From positions 1-64,000 of the forward strand of contig JBBQAA010000060.1 of the NCBI GenBank assembly GCA_038276395.1: DNA of 64,000 nt, read 5' to 3'. Shown here in pieces: positions 1 to 6,756 of this stretch. The notes beneath the pieces are model-generated. The model did not search any database. It was not told the DNA's origin and worked only from the letters and a program-made list of their open reading frames with translations. The stretch is from JBBQAA01 sp038276395 (lineage in GTDB: Bacteria > Actinomycetota > Thermoleophilia > Solirubrobacterales > Solirubrobacteraceae). A program made the translations under genes and the position numbers. How positions within the stretch are numbered: position 1 is the first letter of the stretch; the number at the start of each line of letters is the position of its first letter.

Positions 1-20
1 CTAGATGAGTAGTTCCACGG
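1..20 (+). repeat. left terminal inverted repeat of the IS982-type element
   Basis: CTAGATGAGTAGTTCCACGG is the exact reverse complement of 1002-1021. Beyond base 20 the two ends diverge. Confidence 0.9.
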
Positions 21-22
21 TG

Positions 23-910
23 TTAGGCGGTGAGGTCGGCGAGGGCGCGGCTGGGTCGGCCGAGGTGGTGGTTGAGGGCGATCGCGGCTGTGAGGGCGAG
101 GAAGCGGTAGGCGAGGCGGGTTCTGAGGCCGTGGAGGGTGCGGGCGCCGTGGCGCTCGAGGGTGAGGATGTCTTTGGCTGTCCAGAAGATCGACTCGATG
201 CGTTGGCGGATCGGGGCGAGGTGCGGGCCGTGTCCCGGCTCGTCTTTGCGGCGCGGTCTGAGGATTTGGGCGTCAAGGTCGGTGAGGGCGTCTTCGAAGG
301 CGCGGCTGGTGTAGCCCTTATCACCGATCAGGGTCTCTCCGCCCCGTCCGCAGCGGGCGAGCATCTCGAGCGCAATATGGCGCTCGTCGGCCTTGGGGGT
401 GGTCAGCGAGAGCGCTCTGGGGGTGCCGTCTGGGGCGAAGAGACCGTGCAGACGAAAGCCGTAGAAGAAGCGGCTGTGGCTGGCGCAGTATCCGTAGTCG
501 GCGGCGTCGCTTAGCGCGTCGGGAAGGCTGTGTTGCCCGCCACGCTTGACCGTTTCCCGCGAGCGGCAGCACTCGATCGGGGTCGAATCGACGAGCAGCA
601 CCTCATCCTCATGTCCGGGGCTCATGCGTGCGAACTCGAGGATGAGCGCCTCGATCGTGTCCGAGAGACGCTCCCGTCGCTTGTAGAAACCCGAGCGCCG
701 AGTCAGTCGCGGGAACAGGTGACGCAGCTGCTTGTGAGCGATCCTCGCGAAGCGATGATCGGAAGGCACGCCCATGATCGCTTGGGCGACGCAGAGCGTG
801 ACGACCTCCGCGTCGGTCAAGATCCGCCTGGCGTTTCCGGCCTTCTCGGGCAGGAGATCGTCAGCGGCGCAGAACACCGCAATCAGCAGCAGGTCGAGGT
901 CGGCGAGCAT
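23..910 (-). CDS. IS982-family DDE transposase
   Basis: 295-residue transposase that would cut and join the element ends through an RNase H-like DDE active site. The triad is visible: Asp108 in LLVDSTP, Asp197 in GDKGY and Glu239 in RQRIESIF. An N-terminal helical region (about 1-95) would bind the terminal repeats. I chose the ATG at 910 because MLADLDLLL matches the usual start of the family; an in-frame start at 982 would add 24 residues without family character. The stop codon lies 2 bp inside the left repeat. The gene is intact, so the element could be active. It has the same high GC as its surroundings, which gives no sign of recent arrival from a different background. Confidence 0.9.
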   Translation of the reverse strand: MLADLDLLLIAVFCAADDLLPEKAGNARRILTDAEVVTLCVAQAIMGVPSDHRFARIAHKQLRHLFPRLTRRSGFYKRRERLSDTIEALILEFARMSPGHEDEVLLVDSTPIECCRSRETVKRGGQHSLPDALSDAADYGYCASHSRFFYGFRLHGLFAPDGTPRALSLTTPKADERHIALEMLARCGRGGETLIGDKGYTSRAFEDALTDLDAQILRPRRKDEPGHGPHLAPIRQRIESIFWTAKDILTLERHGARTLHGLRTRLAYRFLALTAAIALNHHLGRPSRALADLTA

Positions 911-1001
911 CGAGGCCCCCTTGGGTCGGCGGTGACAGAACGCACCGCCGACTTCGACTTGCTGCGTTATGACTCCTTCCACGCCGCACCGCCACCCCGC
1001 G

Positions 1002-1021
1002 CCGTGGAACTACTCATCTAG
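1002..1021 (-). repeat. right terminal inverted repeat of the IS982-type element
   Basis: Exact reverse complement of bases 1-20. It lies upstream of the transposase start at 910, leaving about 90 bp of leader inside the element. Confidence 0.9.
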
Positions 1022-1192
1022 TTGCGCTACGAACCCAGCTCGACTTGGGCGCGGGCCCGATCGATCTTCTTGCCACCGACCCGCACGGCGGCCTCGCCCG
1101 CGGGCGCCGGCGCGTGTCCCGGCGCTCATGGCCGAGGGACGGGACCGCACGCCTACGGCAAGGAGACGCTCCGCGGCCTGGCCTGGCGGCTC
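1022..1192 (-). other. short non-coding stretch with possible 3' end of a broken gene
   Basis: On the minus strand a frame reading GEAAVRVGGKKIDRAR followed by a few residues ends in a TAG at 1025-1027, only 4 bp from the IS right end. It could be the tail of a gene whose upstream part is lost, but no family is recognisable and the piece is too short to be sure. The rest holds nothing I can identify. Confidence 0.2.
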
Positions 1193-1978
1193 CTACGCGG
1201 GTTGTAGGTCGAGGTCCACCACCAGTGCGGAGTGGTCCGAGAGCCCGGAGCGCCGCCATTCGTGCGCGTAGGCGGCCGCGCGCGGCTCGGGGCCGTGGAC
1301 GAGGACGTGGTCGAGCCGCCAGCCGCCCCTGTCCTGCGCGAAGGTCCAGCTCGCCTCCCGCTCGCCGTAGCCGTGCAGGGCGCGGAAGGCGTCGACCCAG
1401 CCGCGCTGCCGGAGGCCCCAGACAAGCGCCCGCTCGGCCGCGTCCCAGCGCGCGCCGCGCTCGGGCCGGAGCCGCCCGTCGCTCTCGTGCGCAAAGGTGA
1501 GGACGTCGCCGTCCGGCAGCTCCCGGCGCGGCGTGTTCAAGTCGCCGCAGAGGATCCGGGGTCGGCCCGCGGCGCGCTCGAGGTGGGCCGCGACGGCCTC
1601 GTGCGTGCGGACCTTCGCCCAGTCCGGCGCGGGCGCGATCGGGGAGTGGACGTTCACGATCAGGGCGCCGTCCCTCTCGGTGCAGAGCACGCGCTCCGGC
1701 CAGGGGACCCCGGCCGGATCGGGGAGACGGCGAAGCGGCTCCCGCGCCGCCGTGAGGACCCCGAGCCGGCGCTTCGCCGGGCTCGGCCGCGCGGGCTCGA
1801 GCGCGCTCTCGACGTGGTGGAGGCCGGCGTTCGCGAGCGCGGCGCGCCACAGCGGCAGCGTCCGCGCCGTCACCTCCTGCAGCGCGACAACGTCGGCGCC
1901 GAGCGCGGCCACCGCCGCCGCCTGGTCGGGGTGCTTCGCCACCCGGCCCGCGACATTCCAGGTGACGAGGCGCATCAC
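1193..1978 (-). CDS. endonuclease/exonuclease/phosphatase (EEP) fold protein
   Basis: 261-residue metal-dependent phosphodiesterase-fold protein of the EEP superfamily (exonuclease III, DNase I, inositol phosphatases). Hallmarks are present in order: TWN at 6-8, LQE at 33-35, GDLN at 145-148, a DHVL segment at 223-226 and SDHS at 247-250 with the catalytic His. No signal peptide is visible, so it should be cytoplasmic. The substrate cannot be told from sequence: DNA repair endonuclease, nucleotide pyrophosphatase or lipid phosphatase activity are all possible. Two adjacent ATG codons (1978 and 1975) can serve as start. An eight-codon reading frame beginning at 2002 ends just upstream and overlaps this start region, a possible translational-coupling leader. 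A TAGCGT-type -10 box lies at 2008-2013 on the minus strand. Confidence 0.8.
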   Translation of the reverse strand: MMRLVTWNVAGRVAKHPDQAAAVAALGADVVALQEVTARTLPLWRAALANAGLHHVESALEPARPSPAKRRLGVLTAAREPLRRLPDPAGVPWPERVLCTERDGALIVNVHSPIAPAPDWAKVRTHEAVAAHLERAAGRPRILCGDLNTPRRELPDGDVLTFAHESDGRLRPERGARWDAAERALVWGLRQRGWVDAFRALHGYGEREASWTFAQDRGGWRLDHVLVHGPEPRAAAYAHEWRRSGLSDHSALVVDLDLQPA

Positions 1979-2123
1979 GGGCCGGCGCCGGGCGAAGCCA
2001 TGCGGCCACGCTAGTGAGCCCGCCCGGGGTCAGCGCGCGGACGTCCGCGCTCTAACCGGGCCGGGTCCCGGCTCCAGCGGCCTCGGGTAGATCGGGAGGA
2101 CAACCCACCTCAGGAGGCACACC

Positions 2124-2261
2124 GTGCTCATCACCCTCGCCGTCGTCCTGCTCGTCCTCGCCGTCATCGGCGGGATCGCCGTGCATCCCCTGCTGTTCCT
2201 GCTCGCGATCCTCGCGGCGCTCGTGCTCTTCAGCGGCGGCCGCCGCGGCACCGCGCTCTAG
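2124..2261 (+). CDS. 45-residue small membrane protein
   Basis: A GTG start at 2124 is preceded 6 bp upstream by a perfect AGGAGG (2112-2117), the clearest Shine-Dalgarno site I noticed in the window. The product is almost entirely two hydrophobic segments (about residues 2-20 and 22-36) separated by HP and ending in a basic tail GGRRGTAL. This layout is common among short two-helix membrane peptides of actinobacteria with no assigned function. The strong ribosome site and the clean hydrophobic pattern make it a convincing real gene despite its length. It sits alone between the EEP gene and the convergent Crp/Fnr regulator. I cannot assign a function. Confidence 0.75.
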   Translation: MLITLAVVLLVLAVIGGIAVHPLLFLLAILAALVLFSGGRRGTAL

Positions 2262-2280
2262 GGGCAGCGGTCCCCGCCCG

Positions 2281-3009
2281 TCAGGCCAGCGCCGCCGCCA
2301 GCCGGTGGTGGCGCAGCTCAGCAGGCGGGGCGCCGTGTAGGACCCACTCGCCGGAATCCCGCCGGGACAGCGCGCCGGCCCGGTCGAGCTCCCCGAGCGC
2401 GGTCGTGACGCTCGGGCGCTGCGCGCCGACCAGGTCGGCCAGCCGCTGGTGGGAGAGCGGCAGTGGGACGAGGATCCCCTCCGGCGTCACCCGCCCCCAG
2501 CGCTCGGCCAGGTGCCAGAGCGTGAGCACGAGGCGCTCATCCACCCGCTGGTGGTGGGCGATCGCGAGCGCGACGGCCAGCGCGTGGGCGCGCCGCAGGC
2601 CGCGGGAGAAGAGCTCAACGCCAATCTGCGGCCACGGGACGGTCCGCACGACGAGGCCGTCGTCGAGGACGGCGAGCCCGGTCGGCTCGAGCGCCGACCA
2701 GCCGACCTCCGCCTTCACGTGCGCGCCCTCCGAGTCCCACTGCCACGGGCGCATGACGTCCCCGGGGCCGATGAGCTCGACGCAGCGGCGGTCCATCACG
2801 TCGACCTCGCGGGAGAGAAGCCCATCGACGATCAGGAAGCCGCGGTGGTGGGTATCCGGCTCGAGCGACGCGCCGGCATCCCAGGAGCCCTTGGGCAGCC
2901 GGCGCAGGCGCGCGAGCGCCGTCCGCCGCGCCTCCTCGCGCTCGGAGGGGGACAGCAGCGCCGCGAGATCATCGTCGGCATCGACGATCGAGATGGTCTC
3001 GGCTCGCAC
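2281..3009 (-). CDS. Crp/Fnr family transcription regulator
   Basis: About 242 residues. The N-terminal half resembles a cyclic-nucleotide-binding-like beta barrel (GFLIVDGLLSREV through IGPGDVMRPW). The C-terminal half is a winged helix with a clear recognition region, LSHQRLADLVGAQRPSVTTA, followed by a wing ending GEWVLHG. No Fnr-type cysteine cluster is visible, so an oxygen-sensing iron-sulfur role is unlikely. The effector is unknown. I prefer the GTG at 3009, where regulator-like sequence begins; the frame stays open to 3165, but that stretch runs over the tRNA fragment at 3118-3142 and looks non-coding. The gene sits at the outer edge of the tRNA-Phe insertion zone, and its promoter region would be the junction itself. 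Confidence 0.8.
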   Translation of the reverse strand: MRAETISIVDADDDLAALLSPSEREEARRTALARLRRLPKGSWDAGASLEPDTHHRGFLIVDGLLSREVDVMDRRCVELIGPGDVMRPWQWDSEGAHVKAEVGWSALEPTGLAVLDDGLVVRTVPWPQIGVELFSRGLRRAHALAVALAIAHHQRVDERLVLTLWHLAERWGRVTPEGILVPLPLSHQRLADLVGAQRPSVTTALGELDRAGALSRRDSGEWVLHGAPPAELRHHRLAAALA

Positions 3010-3117
3010 GGAGCGGTTGTAGCAGGCCGGGGTGGACGGGAGCCGAACGGCGGGCCCACGAGCGGCGACTACACCTCGGTACGCGGGTCGCCACTCGAGG
3101 CGCTCGACAGCCCCGTA

Positions 3118-3142
3118 TGGCGAGAACCGGACTCGAACCGGG
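3118..3142 (-). repeat. partial duplicate of the tRNA-Phe 3' end (candidate attachment site)
   Basis: This stretch matches the 3' end of the tRNA-Phe gene at 5144-5168 with 23 of 25 bases identical and in the same orientation, covering the acceptor strand, T loop and part of the T stem. Upstream sequence (3143-3190) does not fold as a tRNA and lacks the matching 5' acceptor strand. A 3' tRNA fragment on one side and an intact tRNA on the other is the classic footprint of an element integrated at a tRNA 3' end. Confidence 0.6.
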
Positions 3143-3167
3143 CTCTCGGGCGCCGGATGCGTCATAG

Positions 3168-3316
3168 CCGCGTCCCCGCGTCCCCGGATGTGACGATTTC
3201 GTCGAAACGTGCGTCGCCGATGACGATGACTTCGACGCGTTCGTGAGTGCGCTCGTCGCCTACGCCGTCATGGTCGGCAAGACCGATCCGGTGCCGCCCG
3301 GGCAGGCGGCCCGGGG
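3168..3316 (+). pseudogene. C-terminal fragment of an unidentified protein, cut by the IS21 element
   Basis: An open frame gives DDFVETCVADDDDFDAFVSA followed by LVAYAVMVGKTDPVPPG and then runs into the presumed IS21 left end. The DDxxDAxVxAL...TDPxPP pattern is reminiscent of the C-terminal part of DUF429 proteins (predicted RNase H-like fold), but the similarity is from memory and short. No start codon or N-terminal part is present. It may be a cargo gene of the lost tRNA-integrated element. Confidence 0.3.
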
Positions 3317-3349
3317 TGTCGTTGTCAGCGACGGGGAGGCGGCGGGAGG

Positions 3350-4536
3350 GTGGTTGAGGTGGAGCAGTGGGCTGAGCTGCGGCGGGAGCATTTCGTTCGG
3401 GGCCGGTCGATCAAGGAGTTGGCGCGGGAGACGGGGGTTGTCTCGCAACACGATCCGGCGGGCGTTGCGCAGCGAGCGGCCTCCGCGTTATGTCCGCCCG
3501 TCCAGGGTGGGTGTCCTTGAGCCGTTCAAGCCTGAGGTCCATCGGTTGCTGCGCGAGGATCCGCGGCTGCCGGGGGTCAGGGTCCGGGAGTTGCGCGAGC
3601 CGTTGGGATGCGGCGGGCAAGGTCGATGACTATTTGCGGGAGGTCAGGCCGCTGTTCGCGCCGCCGCCCCGGACGTTTCAGCGGATGGTCTATCGGCCGG
3701 GGGAGGTCTGCCAGTTCGATCTCTGGCAGCCGCGGGAGGAGATCCCCGTCGGGCACGGCCAAACCCGCCGAGGGTTCGTGATTGTCGCCTGCCTTGGCTA
3801 TTCGCGCGTCGGTGCCGGCGTCGTGGTCTTCTCCAAGCAGACCGAGGACCTGCTCGCGGGGATCGCCGGTTGCCTCGAGTGTCTCGGCGGCCTGCCAAGG
3901 GTGTTGGTCTGGGACCGGCAGGCCGGGATCCACGGTCACGGCGGCCGTCCGTCGCAGGAGTTCGCCGGCTTTTGCGGCCAGCTGAAGGTTGGTTGGCGGT
4001 TCTGCGAGCCGGCCGATCCGCAGGCCAAGGGGGTGATCGAGCGCTGGCAGGGCTATCTGGAGACGAACTTCGAGCCCGGCCGCCGGTTCGCGAACGAGCT
4101 CGACTTCCAAGACCAGCTCGACGCCTGGGCCCAGAAGGCCAACGGCCGGACCCACAAGACGCTCCGGGCCCGGCCGGTCGATCGGCTCCGAGAGGCTCCC
4201 GGCGATGATTGGCCTGCCGCAGCAGCTGTCCGACACGCGAGGCGGTGGGTGACGCGGGTCCCGCCCGACCCGCACCTCAGGCTCGACACCAACGACTACA
4301 GCCTGGATCCCCGACTGGTCGGCCGGCGCGTTGAGGTTCGCGTCGACCGAAGGGAGGTGACCGCGGTCGTGTTGGACACCGGGGAGCTCGCGGCCCGTCA
4401 CGCCCGGGTGTTCGCCAAGCATCGGACGATCACCGCCCTCGACCACGCTCGGGCGCTGAGAGCCGGCCGCCCGGCGCCCCCTGAAGCCGAGGTCGAAGTC
4501 CGTCCGCTCACGCGCTACGACGCGCTGATCGCATGA
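3350..4536 (+). pseudogene. istA: IS21 transposase IstA, two frameshifts
   Basis: The intact ancestor can be read by changing frame twice. The first segment (GTG 3350 or 3359) gives the helix-turn-helix start EQWAELRREHFVRG and SIKELARETG. Near 3435-3445 the frame shifts to continue LSRNTIRRALRSE. Near 3605 it shifts again to AAGKVDDYLREV and then runs open to 4536. The DDE catalytic core is in the last segment: QFDLW, VLVWDRQ and the Glu of KGVIERWQ. The C-terminal beta-barrel segment also remains. The stop overlaps the istB start as ATGA, the normal IS21 arrangement. No single frame covers the protein, so a functional transposase is unlikely unless programmed shifting occurs, which is not known for IS21. 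Confidence 0.8.
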
Positions 4537-4948
4537 GTCGCCCGGCCACCGAGCTCGCGCACCTGTTCCGCCAGCTCAAGGCCCCGGCCGCGGCGCGGGC
4601 GCTCCCGCCAGGAAGAATGGTCCTACGAGCAGTTCGCGGCTGCTCTGCTGAAGACCGAGACCGATAGCCGCGACAGCCACTGCGGGCAGGCTCGCATCAA
4701 AGCCGCGAGGTTCCCGGCCAGAAAGATCCTTGACGAGTTCGACTTCGCCTTCCAAGCCTCGCTGCGCCGCGAGACCGTCTTGCATCTCGGCCAGCTCGGC
4801 CTGGGGCGAGATCTTCGGCGACGAGGTCACCGCCGCCGCCATGATCGACCGCTTCGTCCACCACGCCGAAATCCTCGCCCTCAAAGGCGACAGCTACCGC
4901 CTCAAAGACCGCGACCCCGCCCGCCCAACCCCGACCCCCGCCGACTGA
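4533..4948 (+). pseudogene. istB: IS21 helper ATPase IstB, central deletion and frameshifts
   Basis: The N-terminal start MSRPATELAHLFRQLKAPAA is in frame after the ATGA overlap with istA. A short deletion and frame change near 4605 leads to EEWSYEQFAAALLKTE and RRETVLHLGQL. The sequence then jumps straight to the C-terminal signature GEIFGDEVTAAAMIDRFVHH. The whole AAA+ core with Walker A and B motifs, roughly 120 residues in the family, is missing. The helper protein would have been an ATP-dependent target-selection factor for IstA; this remnant cannot hydrolyse ATP. Confidence 0.75.
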
Positions 4949-5020
4949 CCGCGCGCGCCGAGCGCCGCTCCGGCTCGCGCTCCGGGCTCACCTCCACAAC
5001 GCCCGCCGCCACCCCAAGGG

Positions 5021-5065
5021 GGGTCAGTTTTCGACCGGCGCCACAGGGTCAGATTTCAAGCGGCC
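5021..5065 (+). repeat. IS21 right-end subterminal repeats
   Basis: Two imperfect 20-bp direct repeats, GGGTCAGTTTTCGACCGGCG at 5021-5040 and GGGTCAGATTTCAAGCGGCC at 5046-5065, sit just inside the GACA end at 5068-5071. Such repeats are IstA binding sites in characterised IS21 members. Confidence 0.6.
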
Positions 5066-5143
5066 TTGACACCTTTGAGCGTCCTCGGCGCGGGTCACGG
5101 CCGTGAGGTGAGAGCGCCCGATTAGCGGGGTCTTCGACGGCGA

Positions 5144-5216
5144 TGGCGAGACCCGGACTCGAACCGGGGACACCACGATTTTCAGTCGTGTGCTCTACCA
5201 GCTGAGCTATCTCGCC
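5144..5216 (-). tRNA. tRNA-Phe (GAA)
   Basis: 73-nt cloverleaf on the minus strand. The acceptor stem pairs GGCGAGA with TCTCGCC, the discriminator base is A, the D arm contains AGCTGGTAGAGC, the anticodon loop reads CTGAAAA with GAA, and the T arm is CCGG-TTCGAGT-CCGG. The terminal CCA is not encoded. It reads leftward into the IS21 zone, and its 3' end is duplicated at 3118-3142. Confidence 0.95.
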
Positions 5217-5329
5217 TGGCGGGGGCAAGGCTAGCGAGCAGGGGCGCCGCTCGGAGCGTCCTCGGCGGGCGTGGGCGTCCGGCGGAGTCTGAGCTGCGGC
5301 GCGCGTCACGGCCGGCGGCCGGGTGCTGG

Positions 5330-5335
5330 TAGCGT
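5330..5335 (+). promoter_or_regulatory. -10 box TAGCGT
   Basis: TAGCGT with 9 bp to the GTG at 5345, the recurring leaderless-type arrangement in this window. It survives upstream of a broken gene. Confidence 0.4.
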
Positions 5336-5344
5336 CGCCGCCTC

Positions 5345-5566
5345 GTGAGCGCGAGCGCGCCGAGCAGCGAAGGCGCCCGAGGACGGCTCGTGCTCATCCT
5401 CGGGCGCCATCCGCTGCGGTTCTCGGGCGGGGGGGGAGTCCTTCGTCCGGGCGCACGCCGCGGCGGCGCATCGGGCGGGCTACGAGGTGCACGTGGTCAC
5501 CTCCGGGCGACCGCGCGAGTCCCGGGCGGTCGAGTTCGGGACGCTCCACACCGTGCCCGCCCCCCG
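5345..5566 (+). pseudogene. N-terminal fragment of a family-4-like glycosyltransferase
   Basis: From the GTG at 5345 the frame reads GRLVLILGRHPLRFSGGG and then loses sense inside a run of eight G (5429-5436). Removing one G restores the frame, which continues ESFVRAHAAAAHRAGYEVHV and then VTSGRPRES up to FGTLHTVP. This is the N-terminal Rossmann half of a GT-B glycosyltransferase that would bind the acceptor. All of the donor-binding C-terminal half is missing: at 5567 the opposite-strand gene begins. The gene is therefore both frameshifted and truncated. The single-base shift in a homopolymer could be a sequencing artefact; the truncation could not. Confidence 0.6.
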
Positions 5567-5960
5567 TCAGGGGGGCCCGCCGGCGGCGAGCGGAGGCGGC
5601 GGCGCAGGTGCCGGGCCGGATTCGACGAGCTCGAGCGGGCGTCCCCGCGGCCGCCGGCCCGCCCGCGCCTCGAGGGTCCTCGCCACCGCCTCGGCCATCC
5701 GCGTCCAGAACTCCCGCTCCCCCGGCCCGAGGCGGACGGGCAGCACCACCCGCACCGGGCCGGCCAGCGCCCGCTGGGGTGCAGGCAGATCAGCGCGACG
5801 TGCCACCAGCGCGTCCGGCACGCGCTCCAGCGGGACGGAGGGCGGAAACTCGAGCACGAAGGACTCGCCTCAGGTAGGCGAGCGGCGCGATCCCCCATGC
5901 GACGAGCGCGGCCAGGAGCGCGAGCTCGGCCCGGGCGGGGGAGGAGCGCAGGCGTCCCCT
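5567..5960 (-). pseudogene. hypothetical membrane-anchored protein with a frameshift
   Basis: Two minus-strand frames join into one plausible small protein. The first contains a single membrane segment, ELALLAALVAWGIAPLAYL. The second, one base shifted near 5870, reads ESFVLEFPPSVPLERVPDAL onward to a proline-rich tail ending at the TGA of 5567-5569. I do not recognise a family. The N-terminus is uncertain because it runs into the promoter of the ABC transporter genes. Real gene, degraded gene and sequencing error are all possible. Confidence 0.35.
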
Positions 5961-5987
5961 ACGGCGTGAGCGAAAGCCGGTGCCCGG

Positions 5988-5993
5988 TACGCT
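5988..5993 (+). promoter_or_regulatory. -10 box TACGCT for the ABC transporter operon
   Basis: TACGCT lies 10 bp upstream of the ATG at 6004, which supports that start over the in-frame GTG at 5980. Confidence 0.4.
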
Positions 5994-6003
5994 CGTGCGC
6001 GCC

Positions 6004-6756
6004 ATGGAGGCCAGCGCCGCCGCACCGGCACCCGGGCCCGTCGTCGCCGGTGAGGATCTCGTCAAGGTCTACGGGGACGGCCCCGCCGCCGTCGAGGCGC
6101 TGCGGGGCGTCTCCGTCGCCTTCGCTCCGGGGTCGTTCACCGCGATCATGGGCGCCTCGGGGTCCGGCAAGTCCACGCTCATGCACGTGCTCGCCGGGCT
6201 CGATCGCCCGACCGCGGGGCGCGTGGAGCTGGCCGGGCGCGACCTCGAGGGCCTCGGCGACGGGGAGCTGACCCGCCTGCGCCGGCTGCGGGTCGGCTTC
6301 GTCTTTCAGACCTTCAACCTCCTGCCCGTCCTCACCGCCGAGGAGAACATCCGCCTGCCGCTGGACATCACGGGCGCTCGGGTCGACCGCGGCTGGCTCG
6401 AGGACCTGCTCGTCGCCTTCGGCATCCAGGACCGCCGGCGCCATCGCCCGGCCGAGCTCTCCGGAGGCCAGCAGCAGCGCGTCGCGCTCGCCCGCGCCCT
6501 CGTTACGAAGCCCGCCGTCGTCTTCGCCGACGAGCCGACCGGCAACCTCGACTCGGAGACCGCGGAGGGCGTCCTCGAGCTCCTGCGCGGCGTGGTCGAC
6601 CGCTACGGGCAGGCGGTCATCATGGTCACCCACGATGCGGTCGCCGCCGCCTACGCCGACCGCATCCTCTTCCTCGTGGACGGGCGGCTCGTCGCCGAGC
6701 GCGGGCGTCTGCGCCCCGCCGAGGTGCTGGACGCGGTCAAGTCCGTGCGCACGTGA
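6004..6756 (+). CDS. ABC transporter ATP-binding protein, MacB/LolD type
   Basis: 250-residue nucleotide-binding subunit that would power the FtsX-type permease encoded next. Motifs in order: Walker A GASGSGKST (50-58), Q-loop at FVFQTFN (99-105), signature LSGGQQQR (152-159), Walker B VVFADEP (172-178) and the switch His in MVTHD (210). The length and the GNLD D-loop are typical of the MacB/LolD/FtsE group, which drives extrusion or lipoprotein-type mechanical work rather than import. The ATG at 6004 is supported by a -10 box 10 bp upstream. Its stop overlaps the permease start by 4 bp (GTGA), so the two are translationally coupled. The transported substrate is unknown. Confidence 0.9.
   Translation: MEASAAAPAPGPVVAGEDLVKVYGDGPAAVEALRGVSVAFAPGSFTAIMGASGSGKSTLMHVLAGLDRPTAGRVELAGRDLEGLGDGELTRLRRLRVGFVFQTFNLLPVLTAEENIRLPLDITGARVDRGWLEDLLVAFGIQDRRRHRPAELSGGQQQRVALARALVTKPAVVFADEPTGNLDSETAEGVLELLRGVVDRYGQAVIMVTHDAVAAAYADRILFLVDGRLVAERGRLRPAEVLDAVKSVRT

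Larger units (their letters stand above)
1..1021 (-). mobile_element. IS982-family insertion sequence, complete
   Basis: The element is bounded by perfect 20-bp terminal inverted repeats at 1-20 and 1002-1021 and contains one intact transposase gene on the minus strand. The window begins exactly on the left repeat, so the left flank and any target duplication cannot be seen. The family call rests on the transposase motifs and the size of about 1 kb; DDE elements of this size also occur in the IS5 group, but the active-site spacing and the DSTP motif fit IS982 better. Confidence 0.85.
3317..5071 (+). mobile_element. decayed IS21-family element
   Basis: The element carries an istA-like gene followed by an istB-like gene in the usual overlapping order, and ends in the multiple subterminal repeats typical of IS21. 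The likely termini are TGTC at 3317 and GACA at 5068-5071. Both genes are broken (two frameshifts in istA, a central deletion in istB), so it cannot move by itself. The left boundary is my best guess from where the preceding reading frame loses sense; the right one is supported by the repeats at 5021-5065. Confidence 0.65.

Noticed and set aside
1979..2002. Eight-codon upstream reading frame as a regulatory peptide
   Set aside because: It ends at the start of the EEP gene and could couple translation, but it is too short and too common by chance in this composition to claim as a gene.
3118..3190. A second complete tRNA gene
   Set aside because: Only the T arm and 3' acceptor strand are present. 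No matching 5' acceptor strand, D arm or anticodon arm can be folded from 3143-3190.
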